This document shows, in pieces, positions 10,755 through 22,505 of a stretch of DNA of 64,000 bases. The stretch's first letter is position 1; every line of letters starts with the position of its first letter. Below the pieces are notes generated by a model, which was given only the letters and a program-made list of their open reading frames with translations, searched no databases and was not told the origin of the DNA. The stretch comes from Rana temporaria (taxonomy: Eukaryota; Chordata; Amphibia; Anura; Ranidae), in the NCBI RefSeq assembly GCF_905171775.1, contig NC_053490.1:89707839-89771838 (forward strand). The letters run 5' to 3'. A program made the position numbers and the translations under genes.

Positions 10755-12326
10755 TGGGGCTGATTTACTAAAACTGGAGTGTGCAAAATCTGGTGCAGCT
10801 GAACATTGTAGCTTCTAAATTCAGCTTGTTAAAGCACGAACCTGGAAGCAAGACTGGGGGAAGATGTCAGCCCTCTCAGTGGTGACAGCGTAGCGCTGGA
10901 AGTCTTTGTTTCAAGGTAAGGCTGGAATCGCACTTAATTCAGATGCTGCTCACAGCAGGGGTCTGGTGCATCCCTGTTCTCCACTTTACAGGTGAATCTG
11001 AAATGGAGCCAAAGACGCACAGGACACCTGTGCAATCCGCTCCGCAGACCCCCCGGATGTATGTGAACCAGCTCTATTTGAGAGCCGGCCACAATCTCCT
11101 GTCATGCGTATTGGATGCAGAGAAAACCCACATCCAATTCCCATAAGTGTGAACCCAGCCCAAGTATTTCATATTGTGCATCTGTCGTGGTTTACTACAG
11201 CTTTAACAAAGAAACCTGGAAGCTGATTGGTTTCTATGCTGAGCTTCACCATATTTTGCAATCGGCTTCCAGGTTTCTTTGTCAAAGCTTAAAACGGTAG
11301 TAAACTGTGACTCTTTGAAAAAAAAGAAACCGATGCACAATATGAAATACAGTGGAACCTTGGATTACGAGTATAATCTGTTCCAGGAGAATGTGTGTAA
11401 TCCAAAGCACTCACATATCAAAAGAGTTTCCCCATAGAAGTCAATGGAAACAAAGATAATTCGTTCCACATTGACTTCTATTGTATGCATTTACCGCATG
11501 TGGCCAGAGGTGGGTGGAGCACTGGAGAGACTCAGAAATACTTGGAGGCCGTTTGGATGCACTCGTAAAGCCTCAGAGGGGCTCGGGAATGGAGTGTTTC
11601 CAAGTGCATTCGAGTGGCTACGAACAGCTCCGAGTTTCACCAGCGCCCCCGCACCTCTGACCAAATGCAGTACTACACACCACAGAGACTTGAATCCTGC
11701 TTGTTTTGTAAGACAACACTTGCAAACCGAGTCAGAATTTAAAAACAAGAATAGCTTGTATTGCGAAGGGCTGGTTAATCACGTCCGAAGGTGTTACTGT
11801 ACTTGGGCTGTGTTCACACTTATGCAAAATTAGATGTGGGTTTCTCCGCATCCAATTTGCATGACAGGAGATTGTGACTGGCTCTCAATGGACTGATCAA
11901 TATTCCTGTCGCACACGTTCCTGGTAAAACGGCTCAAATAAAAATTACCAGTTGGGTATGTTCGATTGGCTCTCAATGGAGCCGGTTCACACATCTCCAG
12001 GACGGTTGCGGAGCGGATTGCACAGGGGTCCTGTGCATCTTTGGCGCCGTTTTCGGGTCCGAATTCAGCCAAAAATTCGAACTTGATTCATCCCCAAAAC
12101 TGAGAACATGAACACACTGCTGTGAGCCTCATCCGAATTAAGTGTGAGCCCAGCCTTACCTTGACCCTAAGCCTTCCAGCGCTACGCTGTCACCACCGAG
12201 ATGGCGGACATCTCTCCCCCCCCCCGGTCTTTCTTCCAGGTTCATGCTTTACTTGAACAAGCTGAAGTTAGACGCTACCATGCACAGCGGCACCAGATTT
12301 TGCACTTTTAGTAAATCAACCCCTCT
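10755..12326. mobile_element. Family F-like palindromic element with nested pogo-like MITE
   Basis: The left end GCTGATTTACTAAAACTGGAG with GCAAAATCTGGTGCAGC is mirrored by GCACCAGATTTTGCAC and TTTAGTAAATCAACCCC at the right. Inner arms are also inverted: GGTAAGGCTGGAATCGCACTTA near 10915 against TTAAGTGTGAGCCCAGCCTTACC near 12135. The centre is occupied by the insertion at 11350-11799. Confidence 0.7.
11350..11799. mobile_element. pogo/Tigger-like MITE
   Basis: Ends CAGTGGAACCTTGGATTACG and CCGAAGGTGTTACTG are imperfect inverted repeats flanked by TA (11348-11349 and 11800-11801). The TA target and CAGTGGAACCTTGG-type end fit pogo-group Tc1/mariner elements. No transposase. Confidence 0.65.
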
Positions 12327-13176
12327 TTACAAATTCCCCTGATTTGTCTTTTCAATAATTCATAGATTTGATCATAGTGTTTAATTTTGTTGAAGATTCT
12401 ATAGATCAGATCTTTACATGTATGGCCACTATTGGTGGCGATGGAGACCTCTCTTAGATTTTTCATTGAGCCGGCAAAATGAATGAAAATAAACTATACG
12501 TGTATGGGCAGCTTAGTTTTCTGTATTTTAATTGTAGTTGATAAGGAAATCTGTACTGTTGTGCTACCTACATTATGGTGTTTTAGCTTGGCCTTTAGTT
12601 TGTTGCCGATGTGGTTTGCCAATACATACCCGGGTACTCGGATCCTGCTGAGAGCGGGGTGAATAGGCTTCTTTTAGTCTGAACAGAAGTGTGTGCGAGT
12701 AACTTAGATCCTTATCTAATCTCTGGTATTAGGCTTGTTTCCAAACAGATGATTGTGTGATCCCAGATTGTTTCCTGTTGGCTTTGCATGTTTTACTACT
12801 TCATTTATAAACAGACAATCCTGGAGAATGACTTAACATATATTTATGTTTTTGTACATTTTAATCGAGACGCTGGGTTGATTTGTTTGTATTATGCGGA
12901 TTGTTTAATAGGGGAGGTTACGTGATGCACGGCTAGTACATTTTTAAAAGCGCTTTGATGTTCATTAAAATAACACAATGGCACCCCCTAGTGGATTAAA
13001 TGCATAATAAAATTGTGATAAATTTTATTCCTAAGTAAAAGTTCTTCAAAATTTGAGGGCATAAAAACAAAGCTGTTTGTCAAAATGTAACTGTAAAGCT
13101 GGCAATTAATTTCACTGTAAAAAGCAAATCTACACCTGATTATGTAAGACCGCAATGAAGTCATAAAGTTTGTTTG
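12327..13176 (+). other. Unique-looking AT-rich intron
   Basis: No gene, repeat array or conserved motif seen. Confidence 0.45.
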
Positions 13177-13184
13177 CTGTATAC

Positions 13185-13343
13185 CAGGGATATGCAATTA
13201 GTGGACCTCCAGGTGTTGCAGAACTACAAGTCCCATGAGGCATAGCAAGACTCTGACAGCCACAAGCATGTCACCCAGAGGCAGAGGCATGATGGGACTT
13301 GTAGTTTTGCAACAGCTGGAGGTCCGCTAATTGCATATCCCTG
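13185..13343. mobile_element. Short hAT-like MITE with perfect 8-bp target duplication
   Basis: Ends CAGGGATATGCAATTAG and CTAATTGCATATCCCTG; CTGTATAC flanks both sides (13177-13184 and 13344-13351). It carries AACTACAAGTCCCATGA on + near 13222 and its inverse near 13290, resembling the ZNF143/THAP11 motif. Confidence 0.9.
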
Positions 13344-13351
13344 CTGTATAC

Positions 13352-13760
13352 TATTGGTATGGTGTTTTATAATTGACTATGGTGTCTAAAGTGTTTTGGA
13401 CTGTATACTATATTTTTCCAGGTTCTCTGTCTCAAGTTGGCCACCCAACATAAAACCGCATGGATGGGGGAGTTTTCTCTGCCGGCTATCATACTCTGCC
13501 AGCCGGCAAACCACAATTGTATACCTGACTCCTTTTTTTTACACCAAAGACGTTGGGGTTGAGGGTGCCGACAGGACCACCCATGGCTCAAAGTTTGAAC
13601 TGTTCATTAGGAACCAGCCGAAATTCTCTGTATATGGGCAGCTTACAACTGTAAACCTGGTTATAGAGCTCAGAATTTGTCCTTCATCTGCGTTGGGCTA
13701 GTCCTGTATGGTTTAGTGCCAGGGTCCACCACTGCTTCTCAACTCTTCTATGTAAAGGTT
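13352..13760 (+). other. Unique intron before the minisatellite
   Basis: No gene or known repeat. It ends in a degenerate half unit of the following array (TTTTGGCCTTTTCATTGAG). Confidence 0.45.
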
Positions 13761-14843
13761 TTGGCCTTTTCATTGAGGGAGGAAGGATTGGCCTTCTCAT
13801 TGAGATGAGGAAGGATTGGCCTTCTCATTGAGATGAGGAAGGATTGGCCTTCTCATTGAGATGAGGAAGGATTGGCCTTCTCATTGAGATGAGGAAGGAT
13901 TGGCCTTCTCATTGAGATGAGGAAGGATTGGCCTTCTCATTGAGATGAGGAAGGATTGGCCTTCTCATTGAGATGAGGAAGGATTGGCCTTCTCATTGAG
14001 ATGAGGAAGGATTGGCCTTCTCATTGAGGGAGGAAGGATTGGCCTTCTCATTGAGATGAGGAAGGATTGGCCTTCTCATTGAGATGAGGAAGGATTGGCC
14101 TTCTCATTGAGGGAGGAAGGATTGGCCTTCTCATTGAGATGAGGAAGGATTGGCCTTCTCATTGAGATGAGGAAGGATTGGCCTTCTCATTGAGGGAGGA
14201 AGGATTGGCCTTCTCATTGAGATGAGGAAGGATTGGCCTTCTCATTGAGATGAGGAAGGATTGGCCTTCTCATTGAGATGAGGAAGGATTGGCCTTCTCA
14301 TTGAGATGAGGAAGGATTGGCCTTCTCATTGAGATGAGGAAGGATTGGCCTTCTCATTGAGATGAGGAAGGATTGGCCTTCTCATTGAGGGAGGAAGGAT
14401 TGGCCTTCTCATTGAGATGAGGAAGGATTGGCCTTCTCATTGAGATGAGGAAGGATTGGCCTTCTCATTGAGGGAGGAAGGATTGGCCTTCTCATTGAGA
14501 TGAGGAAGGATTGGCCTTCTCATTGAGATGAGGAAGGATTGGCCTTCTCATTGAGGGAGGAAGGATTGGCCTTCTCATTGAGATGAGGAAGGATTGGCCT
14601 TCTCATTGAGATGAGGAAGGATTGGCCTTCTCATTGAGATGAGGAAGGATTGGCCTTCTCATTGAGATGAGGAAGGATTGGCCTTCTCATTGAGATGAGG
14701 AAGGATTGGCCTTCTCATTGAGATGAGGAAGGATTGGCCTTCTCATTGAGGGAGGAAGGATTGGCCTTCTCATTGAGATGAGGAAGGATTGGCCTTCTCA
14801 TTGAGATGAGGAAGGATTGGCCTTCTCATTGAGATGAGAAGGA
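13761..14843. repeat. 27/28-bp minisatellite with 361-bp higher-order period
   Basis: About 39 units of two kinds: A (28 bp, beginning GAGATGAGGAAGG) and B (27 bp, beginning GAGGGAGGAAGG), both ending GATTGGCCTTCTCATT. B units start at 13775, 14026, 14109, 14192, 14387, 14470, 14553 and 14748. From 14026 the order B-AA-B-AA-B-AAAAAA repeats twice with exact 361-bp spacing. Unit-to-unit identity is very high, implying recent expansion. Confidence 0.95.
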
Positions 14844-14845
14844 CT

Positions 14846-15551
14846 GGTCAGGTGCCATGAAAGTAGTGATCTCCTCCTAGAGTTACTCTATAAGAGCCTA
14901 ATCCTGACTTGAGTTTCGCATTGGTGGCGTGGTTGCGCTGGGGAAGGTTTTCATGACCTCCACTTTTGGCACGAGCTGGACTTCCACAGCCCTTTGATTT
15001 TGAAAGATATGTCGCTAAAATCATAAATGGTTTGAAACCGTGTCATTGTTACATTGCGATGACTTCATAACATCCAATGCCATAAGATACAGGCCACTAA
15101 TAAAGAGCAAAATGTAATGTTCCTCTTTGCATTATCAAATATAGACTATTTTAAGGAAAGAAGGTATTATTATGTAATAATCCCATTGGCAATATCATAA
15201 GAGAAGAAATAGTAATCAGTAAATCTGATCTTAAAGTGTTATTTAACCCAGGAACCTGCATTCACTATATCTGATCTCCGACAGTACATAGAAATTAGAA
15301 ATACAATTATTTAACTAAACTGCTAAATACCTTTTTTCTCATCAGCAGTATATAGCAGTCTCGTGACTTCTATCCGTGTCCAGATGAGCAATGGTTAAAG
15401 TTTGTAGGAGGAGTTCTCATTCTCCTCTGACTGTCCTGTCAGGCTGCATGACCCCTGACTCTATTTGGACAGTGCCGATTGCTCCTGTGCTGATAACATG
15501 CACCCCACCAAAAAAGCAGCAGCAAGAAAAAAAGTAACGATTCGGAGGAAA
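14846..15551 (+). other. Unique-looking intron
   Basis: No gene seen. AT-rich, with no long tandem or inverted structure. Confidence 0.45.
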
Positions 15552-15555
15552 TTAA

Positions 15556-16042
15556 AGTGGAGGTTCACCCAAAAAAAAACATTTTTAACATTAGATTAAG
15601 GCTAATTGTGGGAAGCAGAATCAGGTGTTTTTTTTTTTAAAATGAATGCAGTACTTACCGTTTTAGAGATCGATGTTCTCCCGCCGCTTCCGGGTATGGG
15701 CTGCGGGACTGGGCGTTCCTATTTTATTGACAGCCTTCCGACTGTCGCATACATCTCGTCACGAGTTCCCGAAAGTAGCCGAACGTCGGTGACCAGGCGC
15801 CGTATAGAGCCGCACCGACGTTCGGCTTCTTTCGGCAACTGGTGACGCGCTGTATGCGACCGTTGGAAGGCTGTCAATCAAATAGGAACGCCCAGTCCCG
15901 AAGATCATACCCGGAAGCCATGGAGAATATCGATCTCTAAAACGGTAAGTACTGCATTCGTTTTAAAAAAAACACCCGATTCTGCTTAGTAAAATTAGCC
16001 TCAATCTAATGTTAAAAATTTTTTTTCGGGGGAACTCCTGCT
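15556..16042. mobile_element. Family E TTAA-flanked foldback, copy 1
   Basis: TTAA at 15552-15555 and 16043-16046. Left end AGTGGAGGTTCACCC; the right end is diverged (GGGGGAACTCCTGCT). Long inverted arms include GCAGTACTTACCGTTTTAGAG against CTCTAAAACGGTAAGTACTGC. Related copies are at 27063 and 51584; all share GGCGTTCCTA next to a GATTGACG or ATTGACAG motif. Confidence 0.8.
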
Positions 16043-16330
16043 TTAATCTAAGAGTTATCAAAGCATCAGCACAGGGTGGAACTGTGGTAGCGCGGTGCCA
16101 CGTCCTAACGTAGATTTGGAGGAGCAATGGAAAGTGCTTTTGAGTTGAGAATAAATACTTGAATAGGCCTTTTTTTTTTTTTTTTTTTTTTTTAAACCCA
16201 GTCCAAACCATCCTCTAGGTCAGGGGTGTCCAAACTTATTTTTCAAAGAGGGACAGATTTGATGGAGTGAACATGCGTGGGGGTTACCCATTTTTCCTGA
16301 TATTCTTTGAACCATTAAAATTCAGTCTGA

Positions 16331-16550
16331 GGCCCCGTACACACGTCCGAGGAACTCGACGGGCAAAACTCATCGTTTTGCTCGTTGAGTTCTGTGTGAA
16401 GCCGCCGAGGATCTCGGCGAGTCAACTTTCCTCATTGAACAACGAGGAAATAGAGAACATGTACACACGGCCGGGTTTCTCGGCAGAATTCAGCTCCGAT
16501 CGAGTTTCTGGCTGAATTCTGCCGAGAAACTTGGTCGTGTGTACGGGGCC
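16331..16550. mobile_element. Family D MITE (GGCCCCGTACACACG ends), copy 1
   Basis: Inverted ends GGCCCCGTACACACG and CGTGTGTACGGGGCC, flanked by TGA and TAA, a TNA-type 3-bp duplication. Nested in the hAT-like element at 16221-17620. Confidence 0.85.
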
Positions 16551-17407
16551 TAAGTGTGTTCATTCCAGCACTAATACACGGACCAACAAGAATTCACTTG
16601 CCTTTGTGGCTGTGTGTGGTGAAGAGATGAGCTCAGGCGTGTTATCTGGACATACCGCATTTATTGGCGTATAACCCACACCTTCACGTTAAGAGGAAAG
16701 TTTCAGGAACAAAAATTTTAAATAAAGAACCGGGGTCAGTGTCGATCTGCAGCTTCACCATTGCCAGGAGTGCAGCGCCCACCATTGCCAGGAATGCAGT
16801 CTGATTGGTGCCCATCCATCTGCAGCCTTGAAGAGGACTGCAGATTGCATACATGAGCACTAAAAGGTTACATACAGAAAAAAATCCTGTTTTCTCGACG
16901 GCCTCATTAATAGAAAGTCCCACCTCGTATGATGGACAGAACAGTCGTCCAATGGCAGCGCAGGAGACGGGACTTCCTATTACAGAGTAGGGGTGCAACG
17001 GATCACAGTTGATCCGTGATCCGAACGGGTCACCCCCTTCGGATCGGAACACACTGTGATCCGCGGATTGCCACGCCGAAGCCGCGGCCTTCCCTAATGT
17101 TACGGCGGCGGCTCTGGAGCTAGGCCGAAGCCGCAGCCTTTCCTAATGTTACGGAGGAATGCCGCGGCTTCGGCCTAGCTCCGGAGCCGCGGCCATCTTG
17201 GTACACCCGGCGGCGGCCCTCCTCTGTTTACACCCACAGAGGAGGAGCCCGCACTCGTGGGACACACCGCTCGGGGAGTGTCTGTCGGTACTAGCTGGTG
17301 GGGGGTCACTGTCCTGAGAGCAGGGGGGTCACTGTCCTGAGAGCAGGGGGGTCACTGTCCTGAGAGCAGGGGGGGGTCACTGTACTGAGATATATAATCT
17401 CTCCATC

Positions 17408-17421
17408 TATATATATATATA

Positions 17422-17489
<68 letters not shown>
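17408..17489. repeat. (TA)n microsatellite
   Basis: About 80 bp of almost pure TA. Runs of tyrosine/isoleucine in the overlapping open frame come from this repeat. Confidence 0.95.
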
Positions 17490-17491
<2 letters not shown>

Positions 17492-17628
17492 CTCTTTTGT
17501 CGCCCCAGGGCTGGGAGATCATTGGGGGGCCACAAAAGAGATATATATGTCCAAATAACCAGACGGGCCGTTCAAAACCGTAACACGGGTCGTGATTGGG
17601 CCGGACTTTGGACACGCCTGCTTTAGGT

Positions 17629-19165
17629 GGTAGAATAGGCAATGTAGGGGTGTTGAAGTGCCTATAATGCATAGTCTTCTAAACTGAATGGAAATAAGGT
17701 CAACAGGTATGCAGCCACTGATGATGCCAGAAGGTCATGGATCTCCAATGCAGACAGTCAGGTCATCCCTAAGGCTGATAAAAGTGAGAATACAAACTAG
17801 AATCGGTAACGGGTACAGGAATGTAGGGATTTGGAAGATCTGGAAGACGGGTCAGTAAGGCTCACCATGGAAGTTAGAATCTGACCATACAATCTTTGTG
17901 CCATCAACTTTGTATCTACCTAAACTGTAATACTAGGACCTATGTAATCAATTTGTATCTAATCAGGTGGAACCTTGTACTACATACTTGTTGGTGGACC
18001 TAAAGGAGATTCGTGCAATCAGATTGTAACCTGTGATGAGATTAACAGGCATGAGGCAGCGTTTTAGGTCCACGTCTCAGATAATTTTCTGAAGACCATC
18101 CATCACTGAGCCCAGTTTGATCTCAGTTTAAATACCCCTTTTGGGGCCATCTTCATTCGCGAGTGGGCTTTGCGTTTTTCTTTTTTAGTGCAGTCTGTTT
18201 AATTTTAAGCCTATAACTGTCTAGAATCTGTAACTCTGGACACTAGAAGGACCACATATGTTATAGGCTGGTTTATGTGAAAGAAGACCTAAAAATATTA
18301 ATGGACAGTACCATAGCTACTGAGGTGGGTGAGTGGTGCAGATTGTAGATGGGAACTGGGCTGCTTCACTTTACTGCCCGCTGTAAACCTCTCATAATGC
18401 AGAATGCACTGATTGGTTATTATCGAGGGTGGATCTGTACAGGGTCAGAGCCAGGATGCCTTTGCTTACCTGGACTTGGTCATTTGATCATATGTCGCAC
18501 ATATATGGTAAGCATGTCTCATAGCCAGACAGAACAAGTCCTAGGTACTGGCACGTGTCCCCAAGGTATCAGTGGCAAGGTCACAGCCTCTACTGTGGTT
18601 TCTATGTAAATGTAGCATTACATCACTGGGTGAGTCTGGGCACTGACAGACGGCAGCAGTTTGTCATTGTGCCATTTTATTCCTGGAGAAGTTTGACATT
18701 TAATCTGAGGCAGGAAGACAATCCCTCATGTCTGCAGCAGATGACATTAATTGGGGGTATGTCTTGTAAACATACATACCACCCATCCTGTAAGATCTAA
18801 AAGACCAGAGGAAGCGAGTGAAATGTAATCTTTGTTTGAAGTCTGATGGGCAGAGATGGCACAGTACAATCCCGCTGTAATAGTGATTACTTAGGAATAC
18901 ATCTCTATACAGAATACTTTTTATTCATTCTGTCCATATAGCTTGGTGGAGGTGTATACAGCCAGCTGTATCGTGCCACCTTACCATGGCATCTGCTTTC
19001 AGCTCATGTTAAAGTCCAACTCCAGACACAAATGAGCATACATCGTTATGCAAGATTGAGACTGTGATAAGGTGGTGGACAATCTTGCGCTAACAGACAC
19101 TATCCGAGAGTGCCACTAACTGACAGTGACGTCGCTAGTGACACTACAGTGATAATACTGTACCC
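17629..19165 (+). other. Unique-looking intron
   Basis: I see no gene, tandem array or recognisable transposon end across 1.5 kb. Open frames are under 100 codons without motifs. Confidence 0.45.
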
Positions 19166-19168
19166 TGA

Positions 19169-19649
19169 GGCCCCGTACACACGACCGAACATGTCTGCTG
19201 AAACTGGTCCGCGGACCAGTTTCAGCAGACACGTTTGGTCGTGTGTAGGCCCGAGCGGACAGGATTCCAGCATACATTTGCCCGCCGGGCCTTTTCCCAG
19301 CGGGCAAATATTTCCGGACTTGTTTTAAAACAGCACGCTGGAATCCTGTCCCCTCGGACATGTTCGGTCGTCTGTACAGACCTACCGTACATGTCCGAGC
19401 GCTCGCCATCCCTCGCATGCGTCGAATGACTTCGACGCATGCGTGGAAGCATTGAACTGGCAGGGCCGCCCACGTCGCCGCGTCATCGTCGCGGCGACGG
19501 CGCGGCCACGCCCCGCGTATTGTTTACGCGCGGATTTCTGTATGATGGTGAGTACAGCCACCATACAGAAATCCCCGGGCAGACATGTACGGTGAAAACG
19601 GTCCGGCGGACCGGTTTCATCGTACATGTATGCTCGTCTGTACGCGGCC
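19169..19649. mobile_element. Family D MITE, copy 2
   Basis: Ends GGCCCCGTACACACGACCG and a diverged GTCTGTACGCGGCC, flanked by TGA on both sides (19166-19168 and 19650-19652). The interior has further hairpins around CATGTCTGCTGAAACTGG and CCAGTTTCAGCAGACA. Confidence 0.85.
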
Positions 19650-19652
19650 TGA

Positions 19653-20378
19653 CACTGTACTAATGACACTGGACTGGCGGCAATCAAGGGGTTAACAGTG
19701 TGCCAAACAATGTTTAATGTGTGCTGCTTTACTATCTGGCTGTTTTTTCTCCTTACTTTGCAGGGAGAAGAAACAGTCATATCGCTGTTCCCTGTACAGA
19801 GTTCTGTGTTTTTTGTAAAGACAGAACTGTGTGTTTGAAGTCACTGAATCGGCTGTGTCCAATCATTGGTTGAAATCGGCTGCCAAACTCATGCTGTGTC
19901 CAATCGCCGCACCTGTCGGCAGGGGGCTTGCACATGTGTGCCCCCGAACCTGTAAAGAAAGAGCTGACGTACCCGATTGTGCCTGTACCTGACACTCGCT
20001 TGCAGTTTACTGTGAGCGGTCAGCAGGTGCTTCAACTGTGCTCTGTCTCTGGTCCCGACCAGTGTTAATTTTGGCAGCAAATATCGATGTAGTGTAGTAG
20101 TGTGAACCCAGCCTGAGTCCCATTTTAGCCTTTTGCAATTGTTTCAGTCGTATATAGTCGCCAGGACATTTTAGTCGACTAAAACTACTTTTATTCATCT
20201 AAAATTGAATGGGGTGTAGTTAAATTGTAATGCACTATTTAAGCATTTATCTAAAATTTCCAAACTCATTACATTACTGCTGGGTTGAAAAATCTAATGT
20301 TATTGATGGTATTGAGGTATGAAGATGCACTACAGACCAGTGTTCATTTTGACATCAAATTTCAATCTAGTTTTAGTC
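19653..20378. other. Repeat-derived intron, remnants of two families
   Basis: The stretch of about 19672-19870 (GGCAATCAAGGGGTTAAC, TTTGCAGGGA, ACAGAGTTCTGTG) parallels 61640-61850 (GGCAATCAAAGGGTTAAAT, TTTTGCAGGGAAAC, CAGAACTCTGTCC). Around 20055 and 20335 are CCAGTGTTAATTTTG and CCAGTGTTCATTTTGAC, in the style of hAT ends. No gene. Confidence 0.5.
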
Positions 20379-20381
20379 TTA

Positions 20382-20814
20382 GGCCTCGTACACACGATAG
20401 GTTAACCAGAGGACAACGGTCTGATGGACCGTTTTCATCGGTTCAAACCGATCGTGTGTGGGCCCCATAGGTTATTTAACCATAAGTAAAAAAAAAAGCC
20501 AACTTGCTTTAAAATTAACCTATGGATTCCTAACCGATGGGGGGGAAAAAAACGATCGTTAGTAGGCACAACCATCGGTTAAAAATCCACGCATGCTCAG
20601 AATCAAGTTGACGCATGCTTGGAAGCATTGAACTTCGTTTTTTTTTTTTTTTTCAGCGCGTTGTTGTGTTTTACGTCACCGCGTTCTGACACAATCGTTT
20701 TTTTAACTGATGGTGTGTAGGCGCGACGGACCATCAGTCAGCTTCATCGGTTAACCTATGACCACGGTCCATCAGACCGTTGTCCTCTGGTTAACCAATC
20801 GTGTGTACGAGGCC
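20382..20814. mobile_element. Family D MITE, copy 3
   Basis: Ends GGCCTCGTACACACGAT and ATCGTGTGTACGAGGCC with TTA on both sides (20379-20381 and 20815-20817). The right TTA is also the left flank of the family B element that begins at 20818. Confidence 0.9.
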
Positions 20815-20817
20815 TTA

Positions 20818-21429
20818 TGCCGCGTACACACGATCATTTTTCGGCATTAAAAAAACGTTGTTTTTAAAAACATCATTTAAAATGATCATGTGTGGTAGAG
20901 CTGCACGATTTAATCGCGATACTCGATATCGCGATTTCGATTCTCCCCGCCCGCGATCTCCCCGCGGGATGACCCGCGATTCTTCTGTTTTCACCGCTGG
21001 TTCCACGTAACCAGCGTGGAATGCAAATGGCACCGATATCAAAACCGACGTCAGCAGCCTGCGCCACTGGATGGATGCCTGGGCTTCAAGTCTCGCAGTT
21101 CTGTACAACAGTAGTTTGTATCCATGCGTCACCCAGTGGTTGCCGGCGGTACTGCTTCTGATGTATTAATCCTTCTCACAGTTCTGTACAACTGTGTGTA
21201 TCCATGCGCCACCCAATGGTTGCTGGCAGTACTGCTTCTGATTTATAAAAAAGAGACCAGTGATATGTCTATAATGTTAAAGACCATATAACTCCTATGA
21301 AAAAAGCAGAATCAAAGTTTGATTCTGCTTTTTTCATAGGAGTTATATGATCTTTAACATTATAGACATATCGCTGGTCTCTTTTTTTATATATTCATAT
21401 TTTCAGATAAATCACAGGTTTATTTATTG

Positions 21430-21460
<31 letters not shown>

Positions 21461-21811
21461 CTGGCATACATTTTTTGAGAATCGTGATCTTTAGTCTAAG
21501 CAAAAGAATCGTGATTCTCATTTTGACCAGAATCGTGCAGCCCTAATGTGTGGGCTGCACATCGTTTTTCAGTTTCTGAAAAACGACAAAAAAAAAATTC
21601 AAACATGCTGCATTTTTTAACGTCGTTTTAAAAAAATTCGTTTTTCGGGTAGTAAAAAATTATCATGTGTGGGCTAAAACAACGTTTTAAACTCGCGCAT
21701 GCTCAGAAGCAAGTTATGAGACGGGAGCGCTCATTCAGGTAAAACTACCATTCATAATGGAGTAAGCACATTCATCACACTGTAACAGACAGAAAAGCGC
21801 GAATTATGAAG
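20818..21811. mobile_element. Family B MITE, copy 2, truncated, with nested hAT
   Basis: The left end TGCCGCGTACACACGATC follows TTA. The interior (21555-21811) matches the inverse of copy 1 (GCATGCTCAGAAGCAAGTTATGAGACGGGAGCGC, here abbreviated by its ends), but no TGCGGCA right end is found, so it is truncated near 21811. It is interrupted at 20896-21545. Confidence 0.75.
20896..21545. mobile_element. hAT-like MITE with perfect 8-bp duplication, nested in family B
   Basis: Ends TAGAGCTGCACGATT and AATCGTGCAGCCCTA; ATGTGTGG flanks both sides (20888-20895 and 21546-21553). Inside is a long hairpin (21250-21395, ATATGTCTATAATGTTAAAG against CTTTAACATTATAGACATAT) and a G-run near 21440-21459. 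Confidence 0.9.
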
Positions 21812-22271
21812 AAAATATGTAAAGCACTTTCTAAGAATGATGACCTTTCTGCGGATTTTCTGTCCCTGGGGCATCCTGTATACCAGTACATGTCTGTATA
21901 CGTTATCTTTCTAGAAGTTCCCCTTGCGCTGTACCCATCTGATACACACTTGGCTCTGTCTGAACTGTGACAATAGGAAGGAAGTCTTTCAGCATGTCAA
22001 AGACTAATTGCAAAACTGAAGCTGTGAACCTTCTCTTGACACATCTGCACAGTGGGCGGTTTGAAGTAAAGCTTTACTTTTTCCAAAGTTGCTTATCACA
22101 GCAGCTGCGTGCATGTGGGCTCAGCGTGCGGCGCCTCTGAGAGCGCTCGTGGGTGGATCGGGGGACCCCTGGTAGACCCCCCCCTTGTGTGGGTGATGAC
22201 GGACCAACTTCTCTCACCTGGAAAACGGAAATGTCCCAATTATGTGGTGAGTAAAAATTCCAAGGCAAGGC
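21812..22271 (+). other. Intron without recognised feature
   Basis: No gene or clear repeat boundary. Confidence 0.4.
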
Positions 22272-22505
22272 GGTGGATTTACTAAAGGCAAATAGACTGT
22301 GCACTTTGCAAAGGGCAGTTGCTCCGGAACTTAGTAAATAAGCAGAAGCTCTGCTGACTTCCATCATCCAATCATGTGCAAGCAAAAAAAAAAAAAATTT
22401 TATTTTCCTTGCACGTGATTGGGTATTCTTTGCAAAGCTTTACCTCCCATTTACTAAGTTCTGGAGCAACTGCCCAGTCTATCTGCCTTTAGTAAATCAA
22501 CCCCT
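22272..22505. mobile_element. Family F MITE (GGATTTACTAAAGGC ends), copy 1
   Basis: The left end GGATTTACTAAAGGCAAATAG and right end CTGCCTTTAGTAAATCAACC are inverted. Inner arms include GCTCCGGAACTTAGTAAAT against ATTTACTAAGTTCTGGAGC around a poly-A/T centre. Other copies are at 43730 and 61922. Confidence 0.8.

Larger units (their letters stand above)
16221..17620. mobile_element. hAT-like element, CAGGGGTGTCCAAAC end, with nested inserts
   Basis: Left end CAGGGGTGTCCAAACTT, right end ACTTTGGACACGCCTG. Flanking 8-mers CTCTAGGT (16213-16220) and CTTTAGGT (17621-17628) differ at one base. It contains a family D MITE (16331-16550), a CpG-rich segment from about 16985, a short tandem array of GTCACTGTCCTGAGAGCAGG (17287-17390) and (TA)n at 17408-17489. 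Confidence 0.8.

Noticed and set aside
13761..14843. CRISPR-like regular array
   Set aside because: Units are contiguous with no unique spacers, and the DNA is vertebrate; it is a minisatellite.
17352..17672. Tyr/Ile-repeat open frames at (TA)n tracts, also at 40114, 55320 and 61382
   Set aside because: Translation of TA microsatellites.
19382..19780. 132-codon minus-strand frame with Arg/Thr-rich sequence
   Set aside because: It overlaps a family D MITE and runs into repeat-derived flank; CpG-rich palindromes give chance open frames.
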